Positions 12,575 through 26,100 of a DNA stretch of 64,000 bases are shown here, in pieces. The notes beneath the pieces were generated by a model that did not search any database, was not told where the DNA came from, and saw only the letters and a program-made list of their open reading frames with translations. Position 1 is the first letter of the stretch; each line of letters starts with the position of its first letter. Origin of the DNA: Pomacea canaliculata (lineage: Eukaryota > Mollusca > Gastropoda > Architaenioglossa > Ampullariidae); NCBI RefSeq assembly GCF_003073045.1, contig NC_037593.1, positions 3,463,525-3,527,524 of the forward strand. Reading direction: 5' to 3'. Position numbers and translations under genes: made by a program.

Positions 12575-15500
12575 GTGTGCTTTATTGTCACGATCGTTAG
12601 GTCCTAGGAGCAGATGTCTTGGAGAGACATACATACCTTTCCCTCAGTGCGACATCTGCACCTGCTTAATTCTTGGAGTAATACCATCACGTGTTTTATT
12701 ATTAGTTCGTGAGGCATTAGTTCGTGGTAATACAGTAGCCATTCCCGTATCTCTCCCCACCACCCCAACTCATAAAAATCCCATCAAGACGGAAGCGCTC
12801 CTATCTCACAAATGAACCAGCCTCTCGAAGCTAATTACTTTCCGATTTAAACACGTACAGCAGACTGAGCATTTGTGTGTGTGTGTTCGCGCACGCGCGT
12901 GCGATTAATTCTAACCAGAATTTTGCGGGAGCACCTCTTGTGTGGACGTGAAGATGGTGGACTGTCTTGTTCATGTATTTTTGCTCCAGGAGTCAGACCA
13001 TATTGTTAACGCAAGTTCTTACATGTGCTCTCACACGGCGTCTACATATCAATCAAAAGCGCGGGCCCCTTGAAGCGCGGGGCCCTGCCGCCCTGCGTCA
13101 AATAAAATTACAGTATTGCTGACATCCGTTTGTGTCCATAACATTGCAGAACAAGGTTTGATAACTCTCTCTAGGAGTTAACGCACATGACAATAAAATG
13201 TAAGATGATTATATATATTATTCTCAAGTATTCCAACGTAAAGAAAATGTCGATCTAGTCTTATATGTATGTTTTTTTTATAATTATATATGCTGTTCTC
13301 CACTGTGTTAATACTGTGTTTAAACCTCCTCGATCTGGTTCATGATGACTAAACCAGGGCATAACATTAAATATTATGTTGTGTCTTTTCTCTCTGTCAC
13401 TATCAGGCCTGCTATGTGTGTGTAAGAGGTGGGGGGGGCGTTGCGTGGGCTTTTTTAAATTCGTTTGTTTTGTGTTTTGTTTTGCTTGGTTGAGCGCTTA
13501 TGTATGCTTGTCTATTTTACTGCTATTTACCTTCATTTGTGCAGATGCTGATTTGGCAATGTTCTTTAATAATATGTAAATGCTCCAACAGCTGAATATT
13601 TAATTTATTTCTCCCGTGAAATTAAAATATTAATTGTATTTTGCACTGCATTGGTCATATGGGTGCATGCTTCAAAAATAAATATCAGTCCAGTGGACAC
13701 GCATTTCCTTCATGTAGTAGGCGGACGTATGTGCCTTCAAATAAAAAAAAATAGACATGATAGATATCTATATAAATAGTTATAGTCTCTGAAAAAAATT
13801 ACCGCGTTGGAAGGATCGAAGTTCAAACTATCCCACCCGCCTGACAATTTCATCCTTTCACTCCGCCAGATCGTCATCGCGTCACGCGCTGTCCTCCCAC
13901 TGGAAATTCCCAACTGCAGCTACAACCCTGGCATCGCTGGTTGACGTAAGGGTGTGACACAACTGGAGATTTGTAACTGCCTTGATGATCCCTCCAGTTC
14001 GATCATAAATGATCCTCCCTTGACTGCAATCCTAACCAAAAAAAGCAACTGATTGATATTTAACAAATCGCTATGACTATCCACTATCCTCGAATGATCG
14101 CATGAACTTTCTTGTCTTTTGAAAACAGAGAATAAGGCGTATGGGCGTGTTCACCGTTTCTTGCACGAAAAGGAAATGCCTCTGTTCGTAAACTCATCCT
14201 TTTGAGGGTCTGCGCGTGGTGATCAGAAACACTTCACGTTTAATTATAGTCTTGTGCTTATTCAGCATCAGCACGAACAATGATTCAAGCAAAATCAAAA
14301 ATATTGCGCACAATGAAATAGCTTAGGGCTGGATTAATTTTCAGTCGAATTATTTTATATCTTATTCAAACGAAGAAATACAGATTATTTCTTTTTTTCT
14401 ATATGTCCATAACTCTATTTTATTCTTTCTCCCTTCCTTCCTTCCTTTTTTTTCTTTTCAGCATTGAATGACGAAAACATGTTATCCCAAATACTTTTGC
14501 ATTCTTCTTTCTTTCCATTTTTTAAGAAGATAAGCAGGTAGTGAGAGGCCTATTTATTGACACATTGCATATCTGACACCCCGTTCACTTGGCAACAATC
14601 AGGACGAACTGTTTTCATTATCAATCGGACGTTATTGTAAACGAACAATATTCTTTTTATCAGATTACATGAACTCGTGCACAGTGTGATAATTTGTACA
14701 TATCGGGAGTGGACTACTTTCGTGACGACAGCTACAGTTATAGTGTTCTCTGCAGCTCTGTTTAAATTACATTAAGATTTGACAGACATACTGTAACCTT
14801 CGACCTCGTATGAGGAATAATTAGATTAAACGGAGATCCGGCTTGTACACAGCAGACGACCTCCTTGCCCGTTTGTAGACGATTTGACAACTGAAGACCA
14901 CAGACAGCAGGACTAAGCAATAGGCGCGGTCTCAGTACCGGATGCTCTCTTCACGATTCACGTTGCGACATGGCCCCGACGTAAATTTTCGGATGAGTTG
15001 AACAATTATGGAAACAACCTAATTAATCACTTCCGGTCTCAAAATTTATTCTTGAAGATCTCCCAGACAGCTCAGGGTTTCTACTGCTACAGTAGTGACT
15101 GTCAGCATTTCCTTGGTGAAAAGTGGATCGTGACTCCATTGTGGTAGGAGGGCGGGGCTCGCACGGTGGGTATGTATATACTTTCCGTGTTCAGGTCGCC
15201 TCCTCTGTAGACTGTTTAAATGAACGTTAAACGGTCAAAGCGTCGGTTGTAATGAGTCTTAGCAACCGAAGACTGACACCTAGTCAATCAATAACTGATT
15301 AGATGTCCAGAAAACTTTAAGGAACCAGGAAGCTGGGAACAGGAGTGCCGGCTCACTTGAAGTTATCAAAACAAACAGGTTTGAAGGTTCTTATGTTACG
15401 TGTGCCGCTGCACGGGTTGAAAAGTCTCAGCAAAGCAAGATCGTGGCTTGCGACATCCACTGACGGATGTTTGTGTAGCTTTCAAGTCGAAGGTTGCGGC

Positions 15501-17390
15501 CAGGCAATAAAACTTTTCATACATCAGTAGTCTTCATGTCATCAAAGTGAGAAGCCGCTGAATCGTTGACTGTAAGCAGCGAGTCGACGACCTGGAACAG
15601 AGGATCCAGACGAGGAGGAGGTCTTGAGAGTTAGCGTGCTGGTGGGAGACTTCCTGACACGAATTTCTGAAAAGTACAGGTAGCTGTATGAAATCTATTA
15701 GTACAAATTAATTTTCTTTTAACTTTTTCAAAGCATCTTTATATTATACTGAACACATCTATCGCAAAATATCTTTATATTTTAATGAACAAGAGTAAGG
15801 GTCTTTTGTATTTCCATGTCTTTACTACTCTCTCTTGTCTAAATATAACTAAAAACTGTTCTAACATCGCTCAAGGATGGCGTGTACCGTATCCAATTAC
15901 CTCTAAGTAAGCATCAAATTAAACATATTAAAATTGGTCATAAAATTATAAGAAAATAACCTTTTTATTCTACGCAGTCGATATATCTCCTGATACTGAG
16001 ATATCTCCTCTAAAGATAGCGAAATATCTATATAAGCCAACCTGCATTTCTTCCTCTAACTTGAGAGGTTTACATTAAGGCATGTTAGAAGTTTCCTTCT
16101 ATTGATCAATAGCTGTTTGGATGTCCTATTTTGTTTACAAGTGTACCGCAAATTTTATTCTACTTCAAGAAGTGATGTCTACAACTTTGCTTTCGCTGAT
16201 AACGATACTTTTGTCATTCTTTCTCCAGACTTAGAAATCCTACATTTATTGCCTTACAGTCTATTAGCGTGGAATGGTATTCATATAATGAGCTAATTAC
16301 AAGTAATTCTGATATTTCCAGAAGAAGCGTTCAGTTTATGGTTTAAAAATGAATACTTGCTAGATAAGCGTTCCGCGCTGTCTGTTATTTTAAATGGATT
16401 GTGTCGCGGCAACATATAGGAGGACCCTGTAGATGTATTAGTGACTCTGGCAGCAGTGCGGCTAATTATTTTAATGTATGGTCATTTCTTTGCCTCTGTA
16501 TTTGATACCTGTATACTAATTTTTTCTCTCTCATATCGCTCGATGTTTAGATACAGCCAATAGTGCAATGTTGTTCTGAAATAATGAGTCAATAGAAAAT
16601 TTCAAAAGATTGAAAGAAAGTTGACTTTATTACTTGTAAGGCTAACCAAACTCAAACACGAAATTAAGCCCCACATTACTGGCAAGCTAATAAAACACAC
16701 AGCTGTCATTAGTTCATTGTGCAAATGACACAGAAAGCTATTTCAAACCCTAAGACTGGGTTGTTCGAAGTATTTCGTGAACACAGCTACACATTTCGGG
16801 AATTAATATCTGATAATAAATAATTATTAATCCCACTCCTATAAATAACGTTGCAATCAGGTTAACTTTAAAACCTTTTGCCAATGGAGTTACTGAACTC
16901 CTAACGACTTAGTATATATGTACTTCTATTAATCTTATATTAAGGTGCATTCGCTAGTAGTTAAAACTTTCGCAAACGATGCTGAGATGTGATCAAAGAC
17001 GGCCTATGTGATGTTTCAGGCTTTATATATTAGAGGTAAAGCCACATGGTTTTCAGTACGTATGGATGAACTAAGGTGCTAAGGATGTAAATGAATTTCT
17101 ACTGGATTTAAGGAAAAATGTGTTGATTGCAGATGTGAGAACCGTAATGTCCATTCATGGACTAGTCACCTTTCAAGGGTTAAGTATGTAGAGACCGTTT
17201 AATATTGTACGTTATAGTGCTCCTTTGTGTTTACAGTAATTGATATGTTATAAATTTATAATGACTAAATATTGGTTTCGTATTTCTTGACTGCTGACTT
17301 TTACAGATATAGGAACTATATATATCTGAGAGTCTGATGAATTTTTATTTAAAAGTCATGAAAAAAATTAAGTAATTTTATAATGTGCGA
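12575..17390. other. Intergenic stretch with no supported gene
   Basis: Short open frames occur but none has a recognisable domain, a splice-linked partner or codon bias. Visible content is a GC-rich patch near 13065-13100 with gcgggcccc-type words, a short cttc tetranucleotide run near 14435-14450, and scattered AT-rich tracts. Untranslated first exons or non-coding RNAs cannot be excluded by eye. Confidence 0.5.
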
Positions 17391-17399
17391 GCCATATTA

Positions 17400-18515
17400 A
17401 CATTATTTCAGAAAACGGTTTATTACCCCACTGTAGTCTCCCAAGCGATTTTCGTCTATATTTGCTGTTGTCTTCTAGCAACGAATAGAATGTGGATATG
17501 TTGTCTAAAAACTTTAACACAAGGGAAGCCTTGTACGATTTTGTATAGATATCAGTCCAGTCATTTGAAACAAAGTTTCGGACTCAAGTAGGTGAAGAAA
17601 ACCCGCGAAGAACAATTCCTTAGCATCAGGAAAGAACATTAGTAAACAAACACTGGCACAATTGTTATTTGTGTATTGATAAATGCATCCCTTTCCGGGT
17701 CATTCAAAGAACAACGCAATAATGTATCACACAAGAAGGAAAAACAGAAAAGCACGAAACGTCCTTGATGAAAACAAACCAAGTTAGTTGCAGTAAAGAT
17801 ATTTCTTGACTGACAGTCCACAAAAGCTCACCATTTATGTTTTTGTGTGGGAACATGTTCCATATCAGAACAGTCTGATTAAAAGAAATTTGGTGGGTGT
17901 CAACAAGAACTTTTAAAGTATGTAACTGATGTCGGCTAGACACAATTTTTACAGACACATTTTTTTATATATTACTTTTCATTTTTATACATAGAACGTG
18001 TCTGTAAAAATTGTTTCGCTTTCGTCAAGGAAGTGTTGTAGGGTTTTTATGTGTGTTTCATTCTTGTGTGGTGGATTATTGCTTTGTTTTTTGCTTGCCA
18101 CCCGGACCGGAAAAGACTTAAGTACAAGACTTGAGTTCATATTTGGTGTTAACAACGACCGATGAACAATGAGACGCTTTTTACATTCAAATTTGAATGG
18201 CCCAGAATATTGATGCATTTATCGATAAACAAATAACCATAGCACCAGTGTTTGTTTACTCGCAGTGAAAAGTAGTATGTTGTCCTTTTCTGGTGCTAAA
18301 GAATTGTTTTTCAGTCTTTTTTCAAGGTCGACTGTAGTGCAAAACTTTGTTTTCAAATGACTGGGCTCAGCTCTGTACAAGATCATACCTCCCAAAATCT
18401 GAATGAAAATACTCCCTTCCCCCTCCTGGAGATACAGGCTTACAAAAATTATCATGAACAAAAAGATGTCATGATTGTCCACTGACTGACCCAATTAAAG
18501 TAAGGTCCTAACTCT
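17400..18515. repeat. Large imperfect palindrome (foldback element), about 1.1 kb
   Basis: The centre is a near-perfect hairpin: cacaatttttacagacac at about 17940-17957 pairs with gtgtctgtaaaaattgt near 17998-18014. Moving outward the arms stay related. Examples, left arm versus the reverse complement of the right arm, are cagtcatttgaaacaaagtt against cagtcatttgaaaacaaagt, and agtaaacaaacactgg in both. The word gataaatgcatc is also shared. The left arm carries roughly 180 extra bases near the centre. No transposase-like frame is seen. It resembles a foldback or MITE-type element rather than a gene. Outer ends are approximate. Confidence 0.7.
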
Positions 18516-18539
18516 CCCACTGATTGTAGGGTTAGGACT

Positions 18540-18800
18540 TGGCACTTGGCAACTTCAGCGTATCCACAAATGTTCCTGATGTCAGGGTCTTTTTAGGCCT
18601 ATATCTCGAAAAGACAAAGGGGTTGCTTTCTCGGATTTTGATAAATATAATTTTTGTACAAAGATCATCCCACTCATTTGAAAAGACGTTTCGCACCTTT
18701 ATGTTTGAATCGATCGCAAAAAGAAATTTCAGTGGGAAAAATTCTGCTTTGTGGACTGGTGAGCTTCATATTCTTTTCTTCTGTCCGTTATGTATGGCAA
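18540..18800 (+). repeat. Third, solitary copy of the palindrome arm
   Basis: The segment around 18600-18700 repeats the order of words seen in both palindrome arms: cctatatctcgaaa, then ggattttgataaa, tttttgtaca, and cccactcatttgaaaag. It is more diverged than the two arms are from each other. It lies directly next to the palindrome, so the locus holds three arm-type units in the order plus, minus, plus. Confidence 0.55.
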
Positions 18801-18814
18801 CGCGACAATTGTGA

Positions 18815-20140
18815 TTGTATGACCTTCGATACCTGCACAGACAGCTCGTCAATGAAGAGATATTTAACCCTAATCTTAAATCTTTCTCTCTATCCTACAC
18901 GTTCCCACGTAATACAGACTGTATATTTGTATATTTGGACTTCCGAATAACAAAAGCTTCAATCGTCGCTAAGGCAGATGTTAATGTTGCGATTTCCAGA
19001 TAGGATAAGGTAGGATATAATTATGATAATGATAAAGTGTAATTTGTAACGTTTTAATGCATACGTTCGACATACAGATGGAAGAAGAGTACGACAGGTG
19101 ATCAGACATTTGATCCTTTAATTTCTCCATCTTTCCTTCTTTTTTTTTTATTAATTTTTTTCCTCGCCAAGTTGTTATTTTCCTTTCTTCGATGAGTTTA
19201 TCTGAACACAGCTACGACCAGTAGGAAGATTTAAGTTGTGCTTAGACTGATTCACCCATTTCTAAATAACTGGTCAAAACGAATCTCTTAACACGAGATA
19301 CATTATTGTGGAACTGCATTCACCTTGTGCGTCAACCGACAAAATGGTCAGGGCACAGTGCTGCAGGACAAACAACAAGCGATTTAAAACCGCAAAATAT
19401 AAAGATTTAAAAACCTTGATTACATATGTAGATAGGACACTCTGAGATCTTTTTCGTCTAGCGATAATATACGTGTTTGTTTATATAAAGTTGCATGCAG
19501 AAAGTGAAGATGTTTCTATCCTTCGAAATCTATATATAGGCTATATAATTGTGACCGTCTATGATATCGACTCTTCTTTTTCCCGGATCTTTACTTGTCC
19601 AACGACCGATAACAGAACTCAATACGTCAGCGAATTAGTCATTCGTTTTTTGAAAAAGGACGACAGATCCACGGTAGGTAGGTCTGTAACAATCAACCAG
19701 ACCTGCGACTAAAAGGGTTAATCTTTCCCTTTCGAAGCAACATTACTTACCGAAAATCCTCTCAACTTCCTTCGCTACGCTGCTCACCTTAACTTGTTTT
19801 TTTTTAATCCTCTCTCCATTTAATTCTTTTCATCATCTATCTGACATGCAGACAGCTAAAGAGACGTGGGAGTGAAGGAGTTAATCTGGACTTTCCATTT
19901 TCACGCCGCTTGATTTACCTTTTCTACTTCCTTCCTTGCGTTGTTACCTTTGTTTGTGTTGGAAACAGACTCTGTCCGTTCCCAAGTGTTCTACCTCAAG
20001 CAAGATGAATAACCAGTTGTTGGAAACATTCATTTCAGTGAAACTTTGGATGTTGCTACGACATTAATTGTGGGATTAGCAACTACTCTCGCCTCAAAGT
20101 TTGTTTGGGGAACCCTTCAGTGCTGACGGAAGTGACGTAA
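18815..20140. other. Upstream region of NCLX, no supported gene
   Basis: I found no convincing exon here. Part of it should hold the NCLX promoter and 5' UTR. A short open frame starting at the ATG near 20005 ends before the first NCLX exon and could act as an upstream frame if transcribed. No TATA box or other named element is clear. Confidence 0.4.
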
Positions 20141-23100
20141 TGGGGGAGTCTGACGTAGAGGTAAGTCGAAATCGTCTGCTCAGATGTTGTTGTTGATTTA
20201 CCGTATAAATTATACTATAATCAAATACTTTTGCGTGCACGAAATGCGTGTGTATATATATATGCATGTAATTTTAGGTATTCAATCATGTCTGCATCAG
20301 CGTGTATGAGCGCATTTGTCCATTAATTAAGAAGTGCGTATGCCATGCATATATGAATACCAAGAGTCATGGGTTCAATTCCTTGCTTCACCTTTTTTTT
20401 TTTTTTTTTTTAACTTTTTGCAGTGTCGTGCATTTCACTTCGAAAACATCACAGATCTGTGCACTTTTGTCAGTTCCACATCTGACTGCCAAACTGACGA
20501 TGGGTTTATTAATTACACAAATTTTGTTTACTGTTGTTTGAGCAGTCACCTTGTAGTGCTCAGTGTTATTATCCTGGTGAGTATATCTTTGACACTTCGA
20601 GATAAATATACACCAATTTGTGGAATTTTAAGTTGAAATAAATTTGAAATTTATGCCATAAAGATCTGAGGGAATGAAACCCCCTAAATCATTTGATGAT
20701 GACAGCCATAAAGCCTGTGAGGTCTTGAGTGTTTTTATTTTTCTCTTAGTTCTTCTGGTGGCTGTTTTTGTTCTGTGGCTTGGCGGTGACAGCAGATGAC
20801 TTGTGAGTAAAGATTTCTAAATTTGTTGTATTTATATTTATTTTTCCAGTAGAAGAACTAAACTATGCATTATTAAAATAGTAAATAATTATCCATTAAA
20901 AAAAATACTGTCCATGCTATTATGCCTATTCTTGCCTGAATGCCACTCATCATATTCATGACTTTCTAAATTTATCACGGCACCCAACATGCATGTATGT
21001 GTATATATATATATATTGTTTTAAAAATATATAAACAGGATTCTGCAATAATTCCTTTGTCACTTGTTGATACAATTTGTGTAAGAAAAACTTGATTTCA
21101 GTAGCTTTTCAATAAAATTTTTAATTATCTCTCTTGTAGTTTCTGTCCATCATTGGTGGTGATCTCCAAAACTCTTCGGTTGAGTCATAACATTGCTGTA
21201 TCCTTACTAGAATCATGTAATATTCAGAATAAGATAAACTGTCTGATCACATTAACTATACCCAAGACTAGGAAGTCAGTGTGCCAAAAGCAAAAAAAAT
21301 AACTTTAATTAATGCTTTGTTTTGTAGTGAAATAGTAACTCTTTTTCCTTTTTTTAGATCAAGGGCTAGATGTGAATAAAGCATGATTTTTACTTATTCT
21401 GTCACTCTTGTACATAAAGATTTGTCATTTCTTTCTCTCAGTTCCTCTACCTTTTTTGTACTTTATGAAGAATCACATCTCAAGCATTGGGCTGGAAGTG
21501 GGGGTGCATGGAGGGCAAAGAGATATTTTTGCCCCCTCAGAATCTTTTTTGAGAGGATGGCTGCTCCTGTTTTATATGCCACTGACCAGTTTGTGTTTGA
21601 ATGATTTTATTTTTTATTTAGAAATCATAATGTGTATAGTGAAACTCAAAATACCTTCCTTAATAAAGCTTCAGGGAGTGACATTTTTGGCTTTTGGAAA
21701 TGGTTCTCCTGATATATTTTCTGCAATTGCTGCCATTGGAAATGCCAAAGCTGGAGATGCTGGTCTTGCCATTGGAGCACTTTTTGGTAGAACTTAATAA
21801 AGTTCATTATTGTTTCATTTTTCTTAAGTCTTTGCACTCAATGTTTCATTATACACACCTTTGTTATAGTTTATACCTGAAAGACACATTGGGGACAACT
21901 TTCATCACAGATGATGCAGAAGATTCTGCATGGAATTGATGGCGTTTAAAATTACCTTAAAATGGTCACAATACTAAGATGAACCCAACTCCTAAAAAGC
22001 TGCCATAAAAATCACTGTCTTCCAGTTAACATGAAGATGGATACAAGAAAAAGAAAAGAAAAACATTTTTTTTAGTGTCCACATTATCTCATTTCTTTTA
22101 TTTAAACAGGAGCAGGCGTTTTTGTGACAACTGTGATTGTGGGGACTATTTCCACTGTGTGTCCTTTTGATGCCATGCAACGACCATTTTTACGTGATGT
22201 CATCTTTTACTTGGGTGCAGTGTTCTGGGCATTTTACATCATGTGGAAAAAGGAAATTCACACCCTGGAAGCCGTTGGTAATTTAAAATAATTTCTGCAT
22301 TTTGTAACTATTCTCTTTGTTGAGTTTTCTATTATTATGTAATAGTCATAAAGATGGGAAAGTGGCATTTTGTTATGTCATAGCATAATTGACAGGGTTG
22401 ATAAAAGATGATATACTTAATGACTTCTGTCTGATGAAGTATTTTTGTAGCTACCAGCCTGTGTTCTTATCAAGCATCACATGCACTGTTCTAGGTTTTA
22501 TCCTTCTCTACGTGGTCTATGTTATTGTGGTTGTGGTCGGAAGGCTTTTCTATCAGTGCATGAGGGAACCTCGAACTTTGGGTAAGTCAATTTTTTTTTT
22601 TCATTTTTTAAGTGTGTATGCTTCTCATCCATTTTAATATTCCATAAACTTTTTCTTAGCTTATTCTCTCTCATACTTGGATGGAATGGAAGCTCTTATG
22701 TGCTTTTAGTATTTACTATGATGACATGGTTTTCTAGATCATCTCCTCAAAAACACTAGAGAGCTCATAACTATCAGGAATAGAGATATAAAAGGTTGTT
22801 GACAACACTTTAAGTCGTTCTTGTCTGATTAAATTGGAAAGGGCTTTTTATTTTTTTACACCATATATCCAATGACAAGATTTGTCAAGGATCCGACAGT
22901 GGGATGGAAGATCAGCTACTATTACTTAAGCGCTGATATAAGGATTTTGCTCTTGCTTTTGTCTTTAAATATGTCAACAGCTTCCTGTCCAAATGTTTAT
23001 GCCCATTTTTGCTGTATTTAGTTGTCAACAATGAGGACACTGCTGATGAGAGTGACAGTTTTGCACCAGGTAAGTGATGACGGACTTTTAGTTGTTTGAA

Positions 23101-26100
23101 GTCAAATAACATCCAGCTTTCCAGCACAAGTACTGTTTCCTTTACCTGTACTATCTTCTTCTTCTTTCTTTTTTCCTATACGCCCCCAGTGGAGCATAGG
23201 GCCGCAACCACACCCCGCCATCGGACCCAGTCCTGGGCATCCCTTTCTAGTTGGGACCTGCACTATATATCTATATTTTAGTTGGCTTCGTTTTTTTATA
23301 TGTATTCCCTTTCTCTCTCTTTTCTTCTTTTTTTTTTTTTAAATTGAATTCTGCACCTTATGCTAAAACCCAAATCATATCAGGGTCAACTAATCATCAT
23401 GGGATACAAAAGTGACTAAATGACTTTTTATCACTTCTTTTACTGAATGGCAGAAATGTGTATTACAATCAATCAACCATGTCTGCTCTCACTTACATAA
23501 GGATATACCGCCCCAAGCAACATAGAATGCTGAAAAGTTATGGGTCCCAAAGAAGGCATATGGAACCAAGATACTTCACCAAGACCTCATGTGTTTTCTG
23601 TTTTCTGTGCTTCCAGGGGCAGTGGCTGCATGTACTGAATGGCATGGGTTATAGCGAATGTACCATTTATGCAACAGATGCTGTTCATTTGCCCCCTAAT
23701 AACATTGCTTCTGCTTATGTGCAGATGATGAGAGCAAACCCCTCTTGAGACCTGAGACTGATGAGGAAAACAAAGCCATAGAAATAGAATTAATAATGAG
23801 GAGACCCAAACACCATGAGCCACAACAACCACTTAAAATGTTTCTCATGTCAGTCAACCCAATCAACACAGAGGAGTGGTCAAAAATGAGAATTTTTGCC
23901 AAGGCATATGAAATATTTAAGGTGTGTTTGTTGTTCAGATTGCTCAGGCAGTTAGTTTCATGCTTGCTTTGGCTAGCATAAGGTCAATAGTACAAACACA
24001 CCAATAGGAAATGAAAAAAAAAAGTTTTCTCCAGTGAGTACATGAAGGATGGTACATTACTGATACATTAGTGTGTTTGTCTCATATGCTTTGCTCAGCT
24101 GAAGTCATTTGCATGTGCAATATAATGTTTATTTTGCCAATTAATGAAAAAAAAAGCAATCCACATGTTTTTTTTTAATTAAAGCCAATATAAACTTAAG
24201 AGAATCTGTATTCGCAGCAGGGATCTTTCTGACTTTGTCTTGTAACTTTGGTCATCCACTGTTTCTTTCCCAGAAAGATAGAAATGTTCCCTGAAAGATA
24301 AAGAGCAGCTGCATTTAGCATACTTTGGCTCACATTCTAAATTAGCAACATTCTAAAATACAGTTAAATGAAATTTTGAGAGGAGATTTATATAGTTGTT
24401 TTCATTTTATTGCAGTCCCCACTCCTACTTGTTCTGAAACTAACAGTGCCTGTGGTAGTATATGCCGATGACGATGAGAACCATGGATGGAACCGATATC
24501 TTAATACTATTCATTGCCTGACTGGGCCAGTTTTCACCATCTTTGCTGTTAATGGTGAGACCACCTTACTATTCTTCTTCAGGAGCTTGAATGAATGGAC
24601 AGTTTTCCCCAGTTTAATGTGTACTTGTCTCCTTGCATACATGCATGCAAGTGTGTGTACGTGTGTGATAGAGATTAAGCACCAACAAATCACTCTATGT
24701 ATGATAGAGAACTATAAGTATAATAATTAATAAAGATATGAATCTGACATTAAAGTTACATATTTTCAGCTACAAAATGATGCATTACCAAAAATGTTGA
24801 CTACTTAAACAGATATGTCACTTTAACTTGGGTTTTTAACCGACTTTAAACTATACTTTTTTTTTTTTTTGCGCAGTGGGATTTAAAACTATAGGAGGAG
24901 TATTTCCACTATATGGTCTTGTCCTGATTATTGGTGCAGTACTGGCTACAGCGGTGTTTTTCACATCAACCAACGATCAAAAACCACGATACCATGATGT
25001 ATGACCACAGTATTAAATCTGCTTGTTTATATAGGAAAGATTTTATTAATAATTGCATATGCATTTGCACATGCACCTGAGGCAGAATTTTTCATCTTGT
25101 AAACTTAATTGTAGCATTTTATTTGTATACAGCTCATACAAATATTTAAAGTTGTGTTACTCTTTCAAATTTTTTACTTTCTTCTTAGATTATTTAATCT
25201 TTTTCAGTTGTTTGCCTATCTTGGCTTTGTGGTTGCTGTTGTGTGGATTTACTCTATGGCAAATGAAATTGTCAACATTCTTCAGGTGAGATTAATTACA
25301 TTTATGAACATCAGCACTGACCGGAGTAATTGTTACTCACAGATAATTCTGTAAAAATTATGATCGAGCATCATACCACAGACCAATTTTTACCTGTACG
25401 GTCTGCGTTTTTTTCAGGTATCAGTAGATATAGGCGATATAAACCTAACCTGTAAATTTCAGCCCCCCAAAACCCACCAGCTAATTATCTGCTACGATTT
25501 GCACCTGGGATCAACGAGTGCTGATAACAGTGTACTACGTCACGTTGGTACATCATTCACATTACCTGCAGTCAACACAAGTTTGGATTATTCCCACGCT
25601 GACAGTCTGCATTTCTCGTGGTTCTAAAAAAACTGCTACTTTAGCACGAGAAATGCAGACTTTAAACTTCCGAATAACCCAAACTGCATGTCGCTCTGAT
25701 TGGCGGTGACGGCAGGCAATGTTGTGAATGGTGTACTAGCGTGACGTAGTACACCATTACCGGCGCTCGTTGATCCAAAGTGCGAATCGACTTTGGTCGC
25801 GGATAATTAACGGATGGGGTTTTAGAGACTGAAATTTACAGGTTAACAGATTTATATCGCCTGTATCTACCAATATCTGCTATCTGCAAAAATTGCAAAC
25901 CATTCAGGTTGGTCTCTAAAGCACCATTATTATCATTTCAGTCATCATATATTTGTTGATTTGTTTTCCAAAGCTTTGACAAATATTTTCCCCAGCCTTG
26001 AACAAAGAAAGAAAGAAAAAAACGAAAAAAAAAACACATTTTCTTTAATTTTAAAGTATTTATTATTAGCATGAATAATTCCTGAAGATAATGGTGGATA

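Noticed and set aside
18219-18814. Two 91-codon frames on opposite strands with similar translations
   Set aside because: The similarity comes from inverted copies of the palindrome arm. Neither has a splice context or a known domain, so I list the repeat and not a protein family.
20362-20415. A tRNA or SINE suggested by gggttcaattcc followed by a T tract
   Set aside because: No box A lies at the right distance upstream and no cloverleaf can be drawn. The T tract is better explained as the polypyrimidine tract of the NCLX acceptor.
20334-20636. An NCLX start at the ATG near 20334, reading straight into the first solid exon
   Set aside because: It would translate the T-rich tract as a Phe run and ignore a strong acceptor (ttttgcag before 20424). 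The acceptor fits the family alignment.
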